From: a virus
Virus record (IMG/VR): IMGVR_UViG_3300021963_005690
Location: 1 to 64,000 of that record
Direction: 5' to 3' (one strand)
Length of the DNA stretch: 64,000 bases
This document shows positions 7,542-16,752 of this stretch, piece after piece (position 1 is the first letter of the stretch; each line of letters starts with the position of its first letter). Both the position numbers and the translations under genes were made by a program. Below the pieces are notes generated by a model, which worked only from the letters and a program-made list of their open reading frames with translations, was not told the origin of the DNA and did no database searches.

Positions 7542-9038
7542 ATGGCAATTTCAGGATTACAAGTAATTGATATTGGATTACAGAACGAATCTACGGGTAG
7601 TGATAGCCTATATACCGCCTTTAATAAGACTAAAAATAACTTTGCTGTAATAGCTAATACTGCTACACCTTTCCCTACATTTACCGGAAATGCTGGTATA
7701 AATGTAGTTGCTAATTCTAATACAGCAACAGTGGGAATTACAAATACCGGTGTACTTAGTATTATTGCCGGAACAAATATCACAATTGATAGTGCTAACG
7801 GAAATGTAACAATTAATTCGTCCGGTGGTTCTGGTAGTGGAACAGTCACTAGTGTAGGTGTTACTCCAGTATCATCCTCACGTCTTACAGTAACTAATTC
7901 TCCTGTAACAACAACTGGTAACATATCAATTGATTTAGCTAATTCTGGTGTAACTTCCGGAAATTACACATTACCTAATATTACTGTTGATACTTATGGT
8001 AGAATTACTAATATTAGTAATGGTGTAATTATAGGTAGTCAATTAACAAATGGTAATAGCAATGTAATAGTAGGTGCAAATAGTGATGTAACTATCGGTG
8101 TTAACGGTACTGCAAATGTATTAATAATTTCTGATACCACATCTACACTTAACGGAAATTTAGTTGTAAATAATTTGTCAGGCACTTTATTGTCCGGAAC
8201 ATTATCTACTGCCGCACAGCCAAACATAACTAGTTTAGGTTCATTAACAAGTTTGATTGTTACCGGTAATGTTAATGGTGCCAATATAACAGGTAATCAT
8301 TACGGAGCGGCTACTGGATTGACTTCTATTCCAGGTGCCAATGTAACAGGTGAAGTAACATATGCAACAACTGCAAATAGTGTAGCCGGTGCAAATGTAA
8401 CAGGTGCAGTAACATATGCAACAACTGCTAATAGTGTAGCTGGTGCTAACGTTTCGGGTACAGTAGCAAACTCAACATATGCAAACAGTTCGGGCACCGC
8501 AGGAACAGTTACAACAGTAGCACAGCCTAACATAACAAGTGTTGGTACATTATCATCATTAATTGTTAGTGGTAATATTAATGCAGGAAATGTAGGCGGT
8601 GCAAATGCGATAAGCGCCAATTATTTTATAGGTAGTGGTAATAATTTAAGTAATATACAGGCAGCAAATATTACCGGTAGGGTAGCTAATGCAACATATG
8701 CAAATACTGCTGGCTCTGCCACATCAGCTGGCAGTGCCGGTACTGCAACTTATGCTGCCACTAGTGGTTCTGCTGGAAGTGCTATTACTGCTACAACTGC
8801 ACAAACTGTCACATTAGGGGCACAAGGAAATATTACAAGTGTTGGTACATTATCATCATTAATTGTTAGTGGTAATGTCAACGCAGGAAATGTAGTTGTA
8901 AATGGAATATTTAAATTAGGTAGATTAACAAGTGCTCAAATTGCCAATCTAAGTGCAACCAACGGCGATATGGTTTACAATTCAACTCTTAATAAATTTC
9001 AAGGGTATGAAAATGGCGCATGGGCCAATTTGATATAA
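7542..9038 (+). CDS. tail-fibre-like repetitive protein 1
   Basis: A 498-residue protein rich in Gly, Asn, Thr, Ser and Ala with almost no charged residues. It contains repeated units such as TSVGTLSSLIVSGN and three tandem 18-residue units (GANVTG-VTYATTANSVA type, about residues 266-320). This composition is typical of trimeric beta-helical phage fibres or adhesins. The C-terminal 40 residues (LTSAQIANLSATNGDMVYN and following) resemble a fibre tip or base. It probably acts in host recognition; two similar genes follow. Confidence 0.75.
   Translation: MAISGLQVIDIGLQNESTGSDSLYTAFNKTKNNFAVIANTATPFPTFTGNAGINVVANSNTATVGITNTGVLSIIAGTNITIDSANGNVTINSSGGSGSGTVTSVGVTPVSSSRLTVTNSPVTTTGNISIDLANSGVTSGNYTLPNITVDTYGRITNISNGVIIGSQLTNGNSNVIVGANSDVTIGVNGTANVLIISDTTSTLNGNLVVNNLSGTLLSGTLSTAAQPNITSLGSLTSLIVTGNVNGANITGNHYGAATGLTSIPGANVTGEVTYATTANSVAGANVTGAVTYATTANSVAGANVSGTVANSTYANSSGTAGTVTTVAQPNITSVGTLSSLIVSGNINAGNVGGANAISANYFIGSGNNLSNIQAANITGRVANATYANTAGSATSAGSAGTATYAATSGSAGSAITATTAQTVTLGAQGNITSVGTLSSLIVSGNVNAGNVVVNGIFKLGRLTSAQIANLSATNGDMVYNSTLNKFQGYENGAWANLI
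8535..8876 (+). repeat. 42-bp exact direct repeat within fibre gene
   Basis: Two identical 42-base copies at 8535-8576 and 8835-8876, exactly 300 bases (100 codons) apart and in the same frame. They encode the TSVGTLSSLIVSGN unit. Just upstream (about 8330-8490) lie imperfect 54-base tandem units encoding GANVTG repeats. Such repeats would allow in-frame shortening or lengthening of the fibre by recombination. Confidence 0.85.
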
Positions 9039-9056
9039 GAATTTAGGAAAATAAAA

Positions 9057-11975
9057 ATGACAACGATTAAAATAACAGAACTAACTAATATTGGAGCTAA
9101 CTTAGCAAGTACTACAGTTTTTCCTGTAGTAAATATGTCCGGTACACCCACAACAGAAAAAACTGTTTTAGGTAATATAGCTAATGTAATACTTAGTGGG
9201 GCAGGTGGCAATTACGTGGCAGTTGGCGCCGCAACTGTTGCGGCTACTGTAACTACTAATGCACAACCAAATATTACCAGTACTGGAAGTTTAACAGGGT
9301 TGACTGTGAGTAATGCAGCCGGTACTGTTAATTTTAGTAATACAGCAAACGTAACTTTAGGAGCTGTTGGTAATCTACATATTGCAGGTGGTACAGCTGG
9401 ACAATTGTTATCTACTAACGGTAACGGTACTTTAAGTTGGACCACTGATGCTAATTCAAGTTACGGCAATACTAATGTTGCAAACTATTTACCTACATTC
9501 ACTGGTAACGTGGGTGCAGGTAATGTCATTGCTACTGGTAATTTATATTCAGCTGGCTTACTTTCTAATGGTGTAGCAAATATTAATAGTAATCTAGTAT
9601 CTACTAATCCTAATACCGGAGCACTACAAGTACGAGGTGGTGCAGGTGTATTAGGAAATATACATTCCGGTGGTGAAATACATTCATTTGGAAATATTAT
9701 TGTTGGTGGTCATAGTTTATTTGTTGGATCTGGTGCTGACGCTATTGGATTTAATAATGCTACATTAATTGCATTCCATGGTGGCAATGATTATGTACAA
9801 GCCGTATTAAAGAATTCAACAGATTCAGGTAGTGCTGATTGGGTAGCATACGGTGATGACGGCACAGAAGAACAAGGTTGGGCAGACTTTGGATTTACTA
9901 GTTCAGCTTTTGATGATGCTAATTATACTATAACTGGCGCCGGTGATGGTTATTTCTTTGTTAATACGTTTGCGGGAAGTTACGGTGGTAATTTAGTTAT
10001 TGCGACTGGTACTGATGGTACGGTAAAAGATATTATTTTTTCTACGGGCGGATTTTTGATTGCTAATGAATTTGCTAGATTTGATCATTCTGCTAATTAT
10101 TTCCACTTAACACGCACTGGTTCAGGCATTAAATTCCCTGACAATACAGTGCAAACTACTGCATATACAGGCGGAGGTGGTGCTAATACAGGCAATGTCA
10201 CATTTAATAATCAAATCGTCTTAGGCACTGGTAGCAATGATGGCAGTGGCGGATTATATTTGGCCCCTGGAAATGCTAGTATTGCTAATAGCGCAGTACA
10301 ATACTTGAGAGTGCGCGGCGGTGATGCTCCTACACACATACACCTTGACACAGGTAACAACGAATTTTATGACCAATACTTTGGTGCTGACAGTAGGTAT
10401 GTAAAGTTAGAAGCCAACGGCAACGTAGTAATCAACGCTGACGATTACGCCGCTAATTCTGGCACTTGGACATTTGATACAACTGGAAACTTGAACTTGC
10501 CTGTTAACGGTAATATCAATGTTAATAGCGGTGGCATTACTCAAACTATCAATGAAAATTTAGACATAGTTGTTCAAGATGAAGATGATGACGGCTGGTC
10601 ACTACGCAACACTATTACCGACGGCATTGGTAACAATCTATCAGAAACATCACTAGATCGTAGTTCGTTTACAATCACCTTAGATATGTTAGGCACTAAC
10701 AATCAATGGCAGTTTGATGGTAACACATTACAAGTATCAAATGACTCTACAATAAGAAGTTTTGGTTCTAATGTAGTCTTACAGTCTATGAGTTCTGGTA
10801 CTGGCGGTACAGCAAGTTTACAATCAGTAAGTAACACAAATGATCCTAACATATTTACAACTATTGACGCAACAACTACTGGTGCAAACATTAGTGTATA
10901 TAACGGTGGCTCAAATAGTGGTGTAGGTTATACTTGGCAGTTTGCTAATGACGGTAGATTAACATTCCCGGGCACACCTCGTATTGATACAGCCGCAAAT
11001 AACTTTGAAGTTCAAGCGGCAGAGGCTATTAATTTTGAAGCAAACACTGTTGTCAACATTTATACTGATACAGGAAATACCACATATCAATGGCAGTTCG
11101 GTGATGATGGTAACTTAACTCTACCAGACACTACAGGCGTTCTTGCTAACGTAAGCATAACACTTGAAGCAAATGATACTGGAAATATCACGGGATTAAG
11201 TCTAATCGGCGATTCCAACGCAAATCTATATGCTCATGGTAATGTGACGATAGTTAGCGATAGTAGTAACACTACTGCGACTTGGTCGTTTGTAAATACT
11301 GGCGATATAGTCTTACCAAATGATGTTGTTATAGGTGACGACGGCAGCAATGGTATGATGTTGAGTGTACCTACAGTTACACCAGGAACTTATTCTGATT
11401 GGACATTTGACCAAAGTGGTAACTTGACACTACCGACAGGTGGACAAATTATTGTATCAGGTGGATTAGTATCAAGCGGTGCAAGTCCTGCCCCAACAAT
11501 TAATGGATTCAGTATTACTAACTCTGTGGGTATTAGCGGCAATGGTAACATTGCAGGTAATAACATTAGTGCTACTGGTAACGTGACAGCTCAAGGTGTA
11601 GGTACAAACTTGGTGCGCCGTGCTAATACTATTAGTGGTTCTAATACTGCTGTTACGCTTGATAATCTAAACGCATACGTCGGCGGTACTCCAATAAGAT
11701 TGTATATTGGTGCCGCAACAAGCAATATGACAATGGCTGGACAGTCGCAAACAATGAGCACTGGTGCTTTAGCAGTAAGTAGTTGGATAAATGTACCAAT
11801 TGTAACTGGGGTAGGTAATGGCTTTGCTATGAGTGGCGCTATTACCAATGACGGTGATACTGCGGTATTGAATGTTACCGATCAAGGTGGTGGTTCAGGT
11901 ACATGGCGTGTAACTGGTATGATTGCTAATACAAGTGCTAACTTGTACAGCGTAAGTATTGAACGATTAGCATAA
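9057..11975 (+). CDS. tail-fibre-like repetitive protein 2 (large)
   Basis: A 972-residue protein of fibre composition. It includes the ANYLPTFTGNVGAGNV segment shared with the 12952 protein, an internal FSNTANVTLGAVGNLHIAGG unit, and several W-x-F-D-x-x-G-N-L-x-L-P repeats in the second half (for example TWTFD...LNLP, YQWQFGDDGNLTLP). The C-terminus has a compact, less repetitive domain (about residues 870-972). Likely a long fibre or receptor-binding protein. Product length is much greater than its two neighbours. Confidence 0.75.
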   Translation: MTTIKITELTNIGANLASTTVFPVVNMSGTPTTEKTVLGNIANVILSGAGGNYVAVGAATVAATVTTNAQPNITSTGSLTGLTVSNAAGTVNFSNTANVTLGAVGNLHIAGGTAGQLLSTNGNGTLSWTTDANSSYGNTNVANYLPTFTGNVGAGNVIATGNLYSAGLLSNGVANINSNLVSTNPNTGALQVRGGAGVLGNIHSGGEIHSFGNIIVGGHSLFVGSGADAIGFNNATLIAFHGGNDYVQAVLKNSTDSGSADWVAYGDDGTEEQGWADFGFTSSAFDDANYTITGAGDGYFFVNTFAGSYGGNLVIATGTDGTVKDIIFSTGGFLIANEFARFDHSANYFHLTRTGSGIKFPDNTVQTTAYTGGGGANTGNVTFNNQIVLGTGSNDGSGGLYLAPGNASIANSAVQYLRVRGGDAPTHIHLDTGNNEFYDQYFGADSRYVKLEANGNVVINADDYAANSGTWTFDTTGNLNLPVNGNINVNSGGITQTINENLDIVVQDEDDDGWSLRNTITDGIGNNLSETSLDRSSFTITLDMLGTNNQWQFDGNTLQVSNDSTIRSFGSNVVLQSMSSGTGGTASLQSVSNTNDPNIFTTIDATTTGANISVYNGGSNSGVGYTWQFANDGRLTFPGTPRIDTAANNFEVQAAEAINFEANTVVNIYTDTGNTTYQWQFGDDGNLTLPDTTGVLANVSITLEANDTGNITGLSLIGDSNANLYAHGNVTIVSDSSNTTATWSFVNTGDIVLPNDVVIGDDGSNGMMLSVPTVTPGTYSDWTFDQSGNLTLPTGGQIIVSGGLVSSGASPAPTINGFSITNSVGISGNGNIAGNNISATGNVTAQGVGTNLVRRANTISGSNTAVTLDNLNAYVGGTPIRLYIGAATSNMTMAGQSQTMSTGALAVSSWINVPIVTGVGNGFAMSGAITNDGDTAVLNVTDQGGGSGTWRVTGMIANTSANLYSVSIERLA

Positions 11976-11984
11976 GGATAACAA

Positions 11985-12029
11985 ATGGCAATAGTTTTTG
12001 AAGGTGAAATAGATATTGACTTAGGTTAG
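11985..12029 (+). pseudogene. 14-codon remnant of a fibre gene start (possible)
   Basis: AAGGATAACAA and ATG at 11985 are followed by only 14 codons (MAIVFEGEIDIDLG) and a TAG. The good ribosome site with such a short frame between two large fibre genes suggests the start of a deleted gene, although a real micro-peptide cannot be excluded. Confidence 0.3.
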
Positions 12030-12066
12030 TCAGACCTCTGGGATAAGATGAGACAAAAGAAATAAA

Positions 12067-12903
12067 ATGAAACAAGATCCAAGAACAATAATAAACACTG
12101 ACGAGGATCATACCTTCAATCTACCTGCCGACAAAAAAGTCATACCTAGGACACTTGACACATTTTCATTAATATGGAAAGCTGATAAAGTAGATACTAG
12201 AGATTACAAATATCAAATAACATCTAAAGCAAGTCCTAATATTGTAGATTTAAGAAGTTATTGTAGTCCAATTGAAAATCAAGGTAGTCTTGGTAGCTGT
12301 ACCGGACAGGCAATTGCAGGTGCTATAGAACTACTAAATAAACGTAATGGTAATTATAAAGATATCAGCAGGCTATTCATATATTACTATGAAAGATTAA
12401 TACTTGGTACAATAAATTATGATAGTGGTGCTTATATTCGTGACGGTATCAAAGCAACAAATCATTATGGTGCAAGTTTAGAATCATTATGGCCACATGA
12501 TATAAGTAAATTTAAAGTAGAACCTATTACTGAAGCAAAGAATGATGCATTAAATCGTAAAGTAACACGTTATGAAAGAGTAACAAACTTTAATGGCTGT
12601 ATAGATGCATTAACAAATGGCTATCCAGTTATAATGGGTTTTCATGTATATACTAGTTTTATGTCTGCTAATGTAGCAAGGACTGGTAATATGCCGTATC
12701 CTAATACCAGACGTGAACGATTGTTGGGTGGTCATGCTGTACTACTAGTTGGATATGATAAGCGTAAAAAAGTTTTTATTGCAAGAAACAGCTGGGGTAC
12801 AAATTGGGGTCATAAAGGTTACTTCTATATGCCATTTAATGTAGTTACAAATACTAGTATGAGTAGTGATTATTGGATAATTAAGTCAGTTAACAACCCA
12901 TAA
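12067..12903 (+). CDS. papain-like (C1) cysteine peptidase
   Basis: A 278-residue protein with the full papain active site: Gln72 and Cys78 in NQGSLGSCTGQA, His223 in GGHAVLLVGYD and Asn241 in ARNSWGTNWG. There is no signal peptide. Residues 1-60 form a short N-terminal region rather than a long propeptide. Its place between two tail-fibre genes suggests a virion or adsorption role, for example cutting a surface protein or maturing a fibre. The family is more common in cells than in phages. The fold assignment is secure; the role is inference. Confidence 0.88.
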   Translation: MKQDPRTIINTDEDHTFNLPADKKVIPRTLDTFSLIWKADKVDTRDYKYQITSKASPNIVDLRSYCSPIENQGSLGSCTGQAIAGAIELLNKRNGNYKDISRLFIYYYERLILGTINYDSGAYIRDGIKATNHYGASLESLWPHDISKFKVEPITEAKNDALNRKVTRYERVTNFNGCIDALTNGYPVIMGFHVYTSFMSANVARTGNMPYPNTRRERLLGGHAVLLVGYDKRKKVFIARNSWGTNWGHKGYFYMPFNVVTNTSMSSDYWIIKSVNNP

Positions 12904-12915
12904 GTAACAATTTAG

Positions 12916-12923
12916 ACTAAATA
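12916..12923 (+). promoter_or_regulatory. T4-type late promoter variant
   Basis: ACTAAATA followed by C, 28 bases before the third fibre gene; the leader contains AAAGGA. Confidence 0.65.
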
Positions 12924-12951
12924 CTACTATAACAATTAAAGGACCATTATA

Positions 12952-14841
12952 ATGGCAACATCACCAATGATCGGCGGATCCGATCCAGTAATACTTAAAT
13001 CATTAGAAACACAAACACCATCAGTTGCAAGAACAGCTCCTGCTACTGTTAATACTTCAACCGGCACAGCAACATCAACCGGTAGTTCAGTATCTAGAGG
13101 ACTTGTACCACAAGTCTCAGGTGGAACAGTAACATATAATCAGGCTACACAAGCAACAGCAGGTAATTCAGTTACTGTTACATCATCCACTAGTAATGAT
13201 CCAGGTGATGTAGTAACAATATACACAAGCCCTAAAGCAGTATCTGTGAGCGCAATTAATCAAACAGTTAATACATATAAGGTTAATAACTATGCAGGTA
13301 ATGAATATACTGATAGTAATGTTGCGGCATATCTACCAACATTTACCGGCAATGTAGGTGCTGGTAATGTCAATGTGACCGGTGGAGTATATACTTATAA
13401 TTTAAGTTCTACTGGACTATCATCATTAACTACATTAACTGTTTCTGCTACATCTAATCTTGGTGCAGTAGGTAATGTAACAATTACCGGTGGTACTGCA
13501 GGTCAAGTATTATCTACTAACGGTAGTGGAGTATTAAGTTGGGTAAGTGATGCAACTACATATGGTAATAGTAATGTAGTAAGTTTAATGGGTGCGTTTG
13601 GTAGTAACACAATTACAACGACAGGTAATATTACCGGTGGTAACATTGATATTCCAAATGGTTATGCAAATGTAACCGGTAATGCTAATACAGTTGGCGG
13701 TGGTGCAACAGTTGGAGTACGTAGTATATTAGCAATTGATTCAGCATTTGGTAGCAATGATGCAAATGATCCGGCGAGCGCACAAGCAGTGCGTGGTCGT
13801 GTAACAGGTAGCAATCTAACTAAAACACGCAATTATGTAGCCGGTGTAACCGGTCAATACTTAGTTACTGGTACTAATGCAAGCGAATTTATTAACACCG
13901 GTTTACTTGGTGTTGTAGGAGATCAAACAACTACGGCAAATGCGGCTGTTGTTGCTTACTTAGACGGTGACGGTGGATTGACTACTGCTGGTTCAGCATA
14001 TGGTGTCAGTATGAAAAACTCAACTCCTGGCTCAGGATTTGATTACGGTCTTGACTTGCAATTCATTAATTTAAATGTAGCGGGGACAACCACTCCATTC
14101 AAACAGGCAGATATTCGCTTTAATAACGGTGTGACGCTTGTTGCTAATACAGCTGGTAATATTTCTATCAATGCTAATGTTACAGTAGGAAACATTATAG
14201 GTAATGGTCAAGCGTTAACAGGTATTGCAGGTGCAAACGTAACTGGTAATGTAGGTAATGCTAATTTATCACAATATCTTAATGTATCAGATGTTAATAA
14301 TAACTTCTCATATCACGTTGTATTAAGTGCAGGATCAGGTGATAAGAGTTTACATATCGACGCAGATGACAATTTGCAATATAATCCATCTGATGGTACA
14401 TTAACCTCAACAAGAGTTGATGCTACCTACGTACTTGCTAATTTAAATTTTGCTAATGGATATTTGGCATCTAATTTAGTTGGGTCAACATCTAACATTG
14501 TTAATGGGAATAGTAATGTATCTATTACTACTGCTAACGGTGACATAACATTAAGTGCAGTTGGCACTGCTAATGTACTTGTTATAACTGGCACCGGCGC
14601 TAATATTACTGGTACTGCTAACATATCCGGTACTGCTAATGTCGGAAACTTAAATTCGACTAGCATAGTTAAGACAGGTGTATTTGTTACTGCTAATATT
14701 CCTGCTGCCGCAACTGCTGGTGCCGGTGCTAGAGCATTTGTTACCGATGCTACAGTAGCTACATTTGGTTCTGCATATGTAGGTGGTGCCGCAAATGCAG
14801 TACCTGTATATTCAGATGGCACAGGATGGTTTATAGGCTAA
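12952..14841 (+). CDS. tail-fibre-like repetitive protein 3
   Basis: A 629-residue fibre-type protein. The N-terminus (about residues 1-70) is Ser/Thr-rich, followed by an AAYLPTFTGNVGAGNV unit shared with protein 2. A globular-looking middle (about 250-390) follows, then more GN-rich repeats, and a C-terminal segment like those of fibre tips (ARAFVTDATVATFGSAYVGG then a VPVYSDG end). It ends the fibre block and is followed by a strong terminator. Confidence 0.75.
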   Translation: MATSPMIGGSDPVILKSLETQTPSVARTAPATVNTSTGTATSTGSSVSRGLVPQVSGGTVTYNQATQATAGNSVTVTSSTSNDPGDVVTIYTSPKAVSVSAINQTVNTYKVNNYAGNEYTDSNVAAYLPTFTGNVGAGNVNVTGGVYTYNLSSTGLSSLTTLTVSATSNLGAVGNVTITGGTAGQVLSTNGSGVLSWVSDATTYGNSNVVSLMGAFGSNTITTTGNITGGNIDIPNGYANVTGNANTVGGGATVGVRSILAIDSAFGSNDANDPASAQAVRGRVTGSNLTKTRNYVAGVTGQYLVTGTNASEFINTGLLGVVGDQTTTANAAVVAYLDGDGGLTTAGSAYGVSMKNSTPGSGFDYGLDLQFINLNVAGTTTPFKQADIRFNNGVTLVANTAGNISINANVTVGNIIGNGQALTGIAGANVTGNVGNANLSQYLNVSDVNNNFSYHVVLSAGSGDKSLHIDADDNLQYNPSDGTLTSTRVDATYVLANLNFANGYLASNLVGSTSNIVNGNSNVSITTANGDITLSAVGTANVLVITGTGANITGTANISGTANVGNLNSTSIVKTGVFVTANIPAAATAGAGARAFVTDATVATFGSAYVGGAANAVPVYSDGTGWFIG

Positions 14842-14862
14842 TAAAAATTAACCCAATAAAAA

Positions 14863-14887
14863 GCCCCAATGAAGGGGCTTTTTTATT
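14863..14887. terminator. bidirectional rho-independent terminator
   Basis: GCCCC (14863-14867), loop AATGAA, GGGGC (14874-14878) and a T-run to 14884. A-rich sequence on the left flank lets it work for minus-strand transcripts too. It separates the converging fibre block and small-gene block. Confidence 0.9.
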
Positions 14888-15095
14888 TCATCTTCTCTAG
14901 CATATAGTTAGTGAATTTACTTTCACACATTGCCGGAATCTCAACGAATGGATCCTCAAGAAAGAACGGACAACCAGTTTTCCATTTACCATGTTTCTTA
15001 AAAAATTTGAATTCTAGCAAATCTTTTCTATCTGCAGGATTAAATTCTCTACGAGGGTTAAACGAACGGCGAAAAGTAGATAGATTCATATTCAT
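14883..15095 (-). CDS. small basic phage protein, unknown
   Basis: A 70-residue protein, basic at the start (FRRSFNPRREFNPADRKDLL) and aromatic, with two cysteines. The FNPRR...DLLEFKFF pattern is one I associate with a small T4-like phage family of unknown role. The stop codon sits in the right flank of the terminator at 14863. Confidence 0.65.
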   Translation of the reverse strand: MNMNLSTFRRSFNPRREFNPADRKDLLEFKFFKKHGKWKTGCPFFLEDPFVEIPAMCESKFTNYMLEKMK

Positions 15096-15121
15096 AGTTG
15101 AAGGGCCGAAGCCCTGTAAGT

Positions 15122-15493
15122 TTACTCAGTTACAGCAGACAAAATATCTTCTGCGGACACTTGTTTAGATTTTTTTGCACGTGCTTTAATTGCATCAATA
15201 CTTGGCTTTGTTTTAGAAGCTTTAACTTTAACTTCAGTGGTGCCTTTAGATTTATCTGCAATACTATCAGCAATAGTTGCTTGATCGCTAGCACTAGCAA
15301 ACTCAGGCAGTGTTGCAATATAATTGAGAGCCTCAAGTTTAGTCATTTCAGTTGGCAACTCTACCAAATCAATACGACTTGCACCACCTTTACTGAATTG
15401 TTTAATCCGACGCACCATGTCATCAGTGAAACGGACCTTTGTATTAGTACCATGAGTAGTGATACCAGCGACTTTGAAAGTTTGATTAGCCAT
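15122..15493 (-). CDS. conserved phage protein, unknown
   Basis: A 123-residue protein. The N-terminal half (KVRFTDDMVRRIKQF and VELPTEMTKLEALNYI) looks like a compact conserved domain. The C-terminal part is a Lys/Ala/Ser-rich linker ending in a short helix. No function recognised. It is led by its own sigma70 promoter at 15556-15584, so early expression is expected. Confidence 0.7.
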   Translation of the reverse strand: MANQTFKVAGITTHGTNTKVRFTDDMVRRIKQFSKGGASRIDLVELPTEMTKLEALNYIATLPEFASASDQATIADSIADKSKGTTEVKVKASKTKPSIDAIKARAKKSKQVSAEDILSAVTE

Positions 15494-15555
15494 TTGAATT
15501 TCCTTTAAATAAAAGCTAAGTTTAAAAAATGTGCCGATACCTCAGCACTGTTATA

Positions 15556-15584
15556 ATGATAACACAATAGCCATTTGTTGTCAA
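15556..15584 (-). promoter_or_regulatory. sigma70-type early promoter
   Basis: On the minus strand TTGACA (15579-15584), 17-base spacer, TATCAT (15556-15561). Reads into the 15493 gene. Confidence 0.75.
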
Positions 15585-15608
15585 CTATTGTGTTACCCAT
15601 TATTTGAT

Positions 15609-16022
15609 TTATTGAACAATATATGGACTGTTCCATTTGCCGATGTTAACATCAACATAGTAGGCAATGTTGAAGTAATCAATCATTGCATCAGATTCGT
15701 CATACCAGTCGGCCGATTTCAATGCCTTGAATGCTTCGGTTAAGAAAGCCTTAGCATCGCCATCATAATGATCCTGAAACCAGTACGGATTTACCTGATC
15801 GTAACCATTATCATTGGGTTTGAAACCGCGTTGTACTTGATAAAAGTCATTGCCACAGACTTTGTTGCTATTGCCAATAAAGTCAATAGCACCGGATTTT
15901 AGGGTCAATACAATAGTCATATGATTGCTAACTGACAAAGATCCTTTAACCTTGTACTTAGCCAAAATAGGCTTAAGTGCTTGTGTAATCTTTGCTTTGC
16001 GTTCTTGATTCATGTAAGCCAT
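15609..16022 (-). CDS. conserved phage/plasmid protein, unknown
   Basis: A 137-residue soluble protein, Tyr- and Asp-rich, with KGSLSVSNHMTIVLTLKSG near the start and a C-terminal region ending NIGKWNSPYIV. I associate this layout with a hypothetical family found in phages and plasmids, with no known activity. An AAGGACTAACAA ribosome site precedes the ATG, and a perfect sigma70 promoter lies 34 bases upstream. Confidence 0.7.
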   Translation of the reverse strand: MAYMNQERKAKITQALKPILAKYKVKGSLSVSNHMTIVLTLKSGAIDFIGNSNKVCGNDFYQVQRGFKPNDNGYDQVNPYWFQDHYDGDAKAFLTEAFKALKSADWYDESDAMIDYFNIAYYVDVNIGKWNSPYIVQ

Positions 16023-16055
16023 TTGTTAGTCCTTTGTTTAACTGTCTAAGATTCT

Positions 16056-16084
16056 ATTATAGCACCAAAACCATTTATTGTCAA
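16056..16084 (-). promoter_or_regulatory. sigma70-type early promoter (perfect consensus)
   Basis: Minus strand TTGACA (16079-16084), 17 bases, TATAAT (16056-16061). Confidence 0.88.
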
Positions 16085-16086
16085 AT

Positions 16087-16248
16087 TTAGGAGTTTACCG
16101 TTCTGAACGGGCTAAAAACTTCCTTACTTTTTAAGGAATCGGACACTTCATATACCCAGGTTACAGGTACTTCTAGGACAGCGGAGATAGTTGCAGGGTG
16201 TGTACCTTGCCCTAACATTTCTACAATGTCAATTTGTAAGTCACTCAT
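16087..16248 (-). CDS. small helix-turn-helix-like protein (53 aa)
   Basis: A 53-residue protein reading MSDLQIDIVEMLGQGTHPATISAVLEVPVTWVYEVSD in its first part, split here only for description. The pattern of helix, short turn (G-x-G-x-H-P), AxISxxL helix and V-P-x-x-W-V helix is that of a minimal HTH, like the end of sigma region 4 or phage regulators. It is coupled to the upstream small membrane protein by ATGA. DNA binding is inferred only from this pattern. Confidence 0.55.
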   Translation of the reverse strand: MSDLQIDIVEMLGQGTHPATISAVLEVPVTWVYEVSDSLKSKEVFSPFRTVNS

Positions 16249-16418
16249 TTTGCTTTCCTTATGTTTAACAATCCACCTAAAATTACTACAGCTATCCAGG
16301 ACTCTAATGAGTACTTAATAGCTAGTATTGGGAATAGTACGTTTAATGACCAAATAGTCAATAACGGACCAAGTGCAACGAGGGCAATGACGATAACTAT
16401 ACCAACAAAATAACTCAT
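16245..16418 (-). CDS. small two-segment membrane protein (57 aa)
   Basis: A 57-residue hydrophobic protein starting MSYFVGIVIVIALVALGP and containing a second hydrophobic stretch (SWIAVVILGGLL). A strong GGAGGTG ribosome site precedes its ATG, which overlaps the stop of the preceding gene. The LGPLLTIWSLNVLFP pattern recalls small phage membrane proteins of unknown role. Confidence 0.6.
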   Translation of the reverse strand: MSYFVGIVIVIALVALGPLLTIWSLNVLFPILAIKYSLESWIAVVILGGLLNIRKAK

Positions 16419-16690
16419 AACACCTCCAACATGCTAGCAGGCACTCTCCAACTACGGAAGTTAGCCGGCTCATCTACAATAATAAATTTACGATTGATTT
16501 TCTTTACAACACCGGAGATTGCACCGCGCTTTGAACTAATGAATTTAACATTAGATCCAACTGTCAATGCCGATTTGTTTCGTACCACTAATTGGGCCCG
16601 GGCAAAACGAATAGCATCATTGATACTGTTCAATTCTTCATTAGTGAAGTCACCTTGCATGATAGCTGTATTAACTTGTTTAATGTTCAT
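16415..16690 (-). CDS. conserved phage protein, KOW-like C-terminus
   Basis: A 91-residue protein. Residues 1-40 form helices (NTAIMQGDFTNEELNSINDAIR), and residues 41-91 look like a small beta-barrel (VGSNVKFISSKRGAISGVVKKINRKFIIV). The barrel resembles KOW or SH3-type RNA- or protein-binding modules. First gene of a three-gene ATGA-coupled unit (16690 to 16087) behind a perfect sigma70 promoter. Confidence 0.7.
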   Translation of the reverse strand: MNIKQVNTAIMQGDFTNEELNSINDAIRFARAQLVVRNKSALTVGSNVKFISSKRGAISGVVKKINRKFIIVDEPANFRSWRVPASMLEVL

Positions 16691-16719
16691 AAGAACTCCT
16701 TTTGACTGAATAAGACTCT

Positions 16720-16748
16720 ATTATAGACCCAAAACCATTTATTGTCAA
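16720..16748 (-). promoter_or_regulatory. sigma70-type early promoter (perfect consensus)
   Basis: Minus strand TTGACA (16743-16748), 17 bases, TATAAT (16720-16725). The spacer starts ATAAATGG as in the promoter at 16056. Confidence 0.88.
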
Positions 16749-16752
16749 GTTT

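Noticed and set aside
8330-8490. Possible CRISPR-like array
   Set aside because: The regular repeats are in-frame protein repeats of a fibre gene with no unique spacers; no CRISPR array was seen anywhere in the window.
7535-11848. Several long minus-strand frames opposite the fibre genes
   Set aside because: They result from the low stop frequency on the complement of Gly/Thr/Asn/Val-rich repeats; none has a ribosome site or family match.
14863-14887. Attachment site or inverted-repeat end of a mobile element
   Set aside because: The inverted repeat with T-run at the end of two converging genes is a standard terminator; no transposase, integrase or direct repeats were found.
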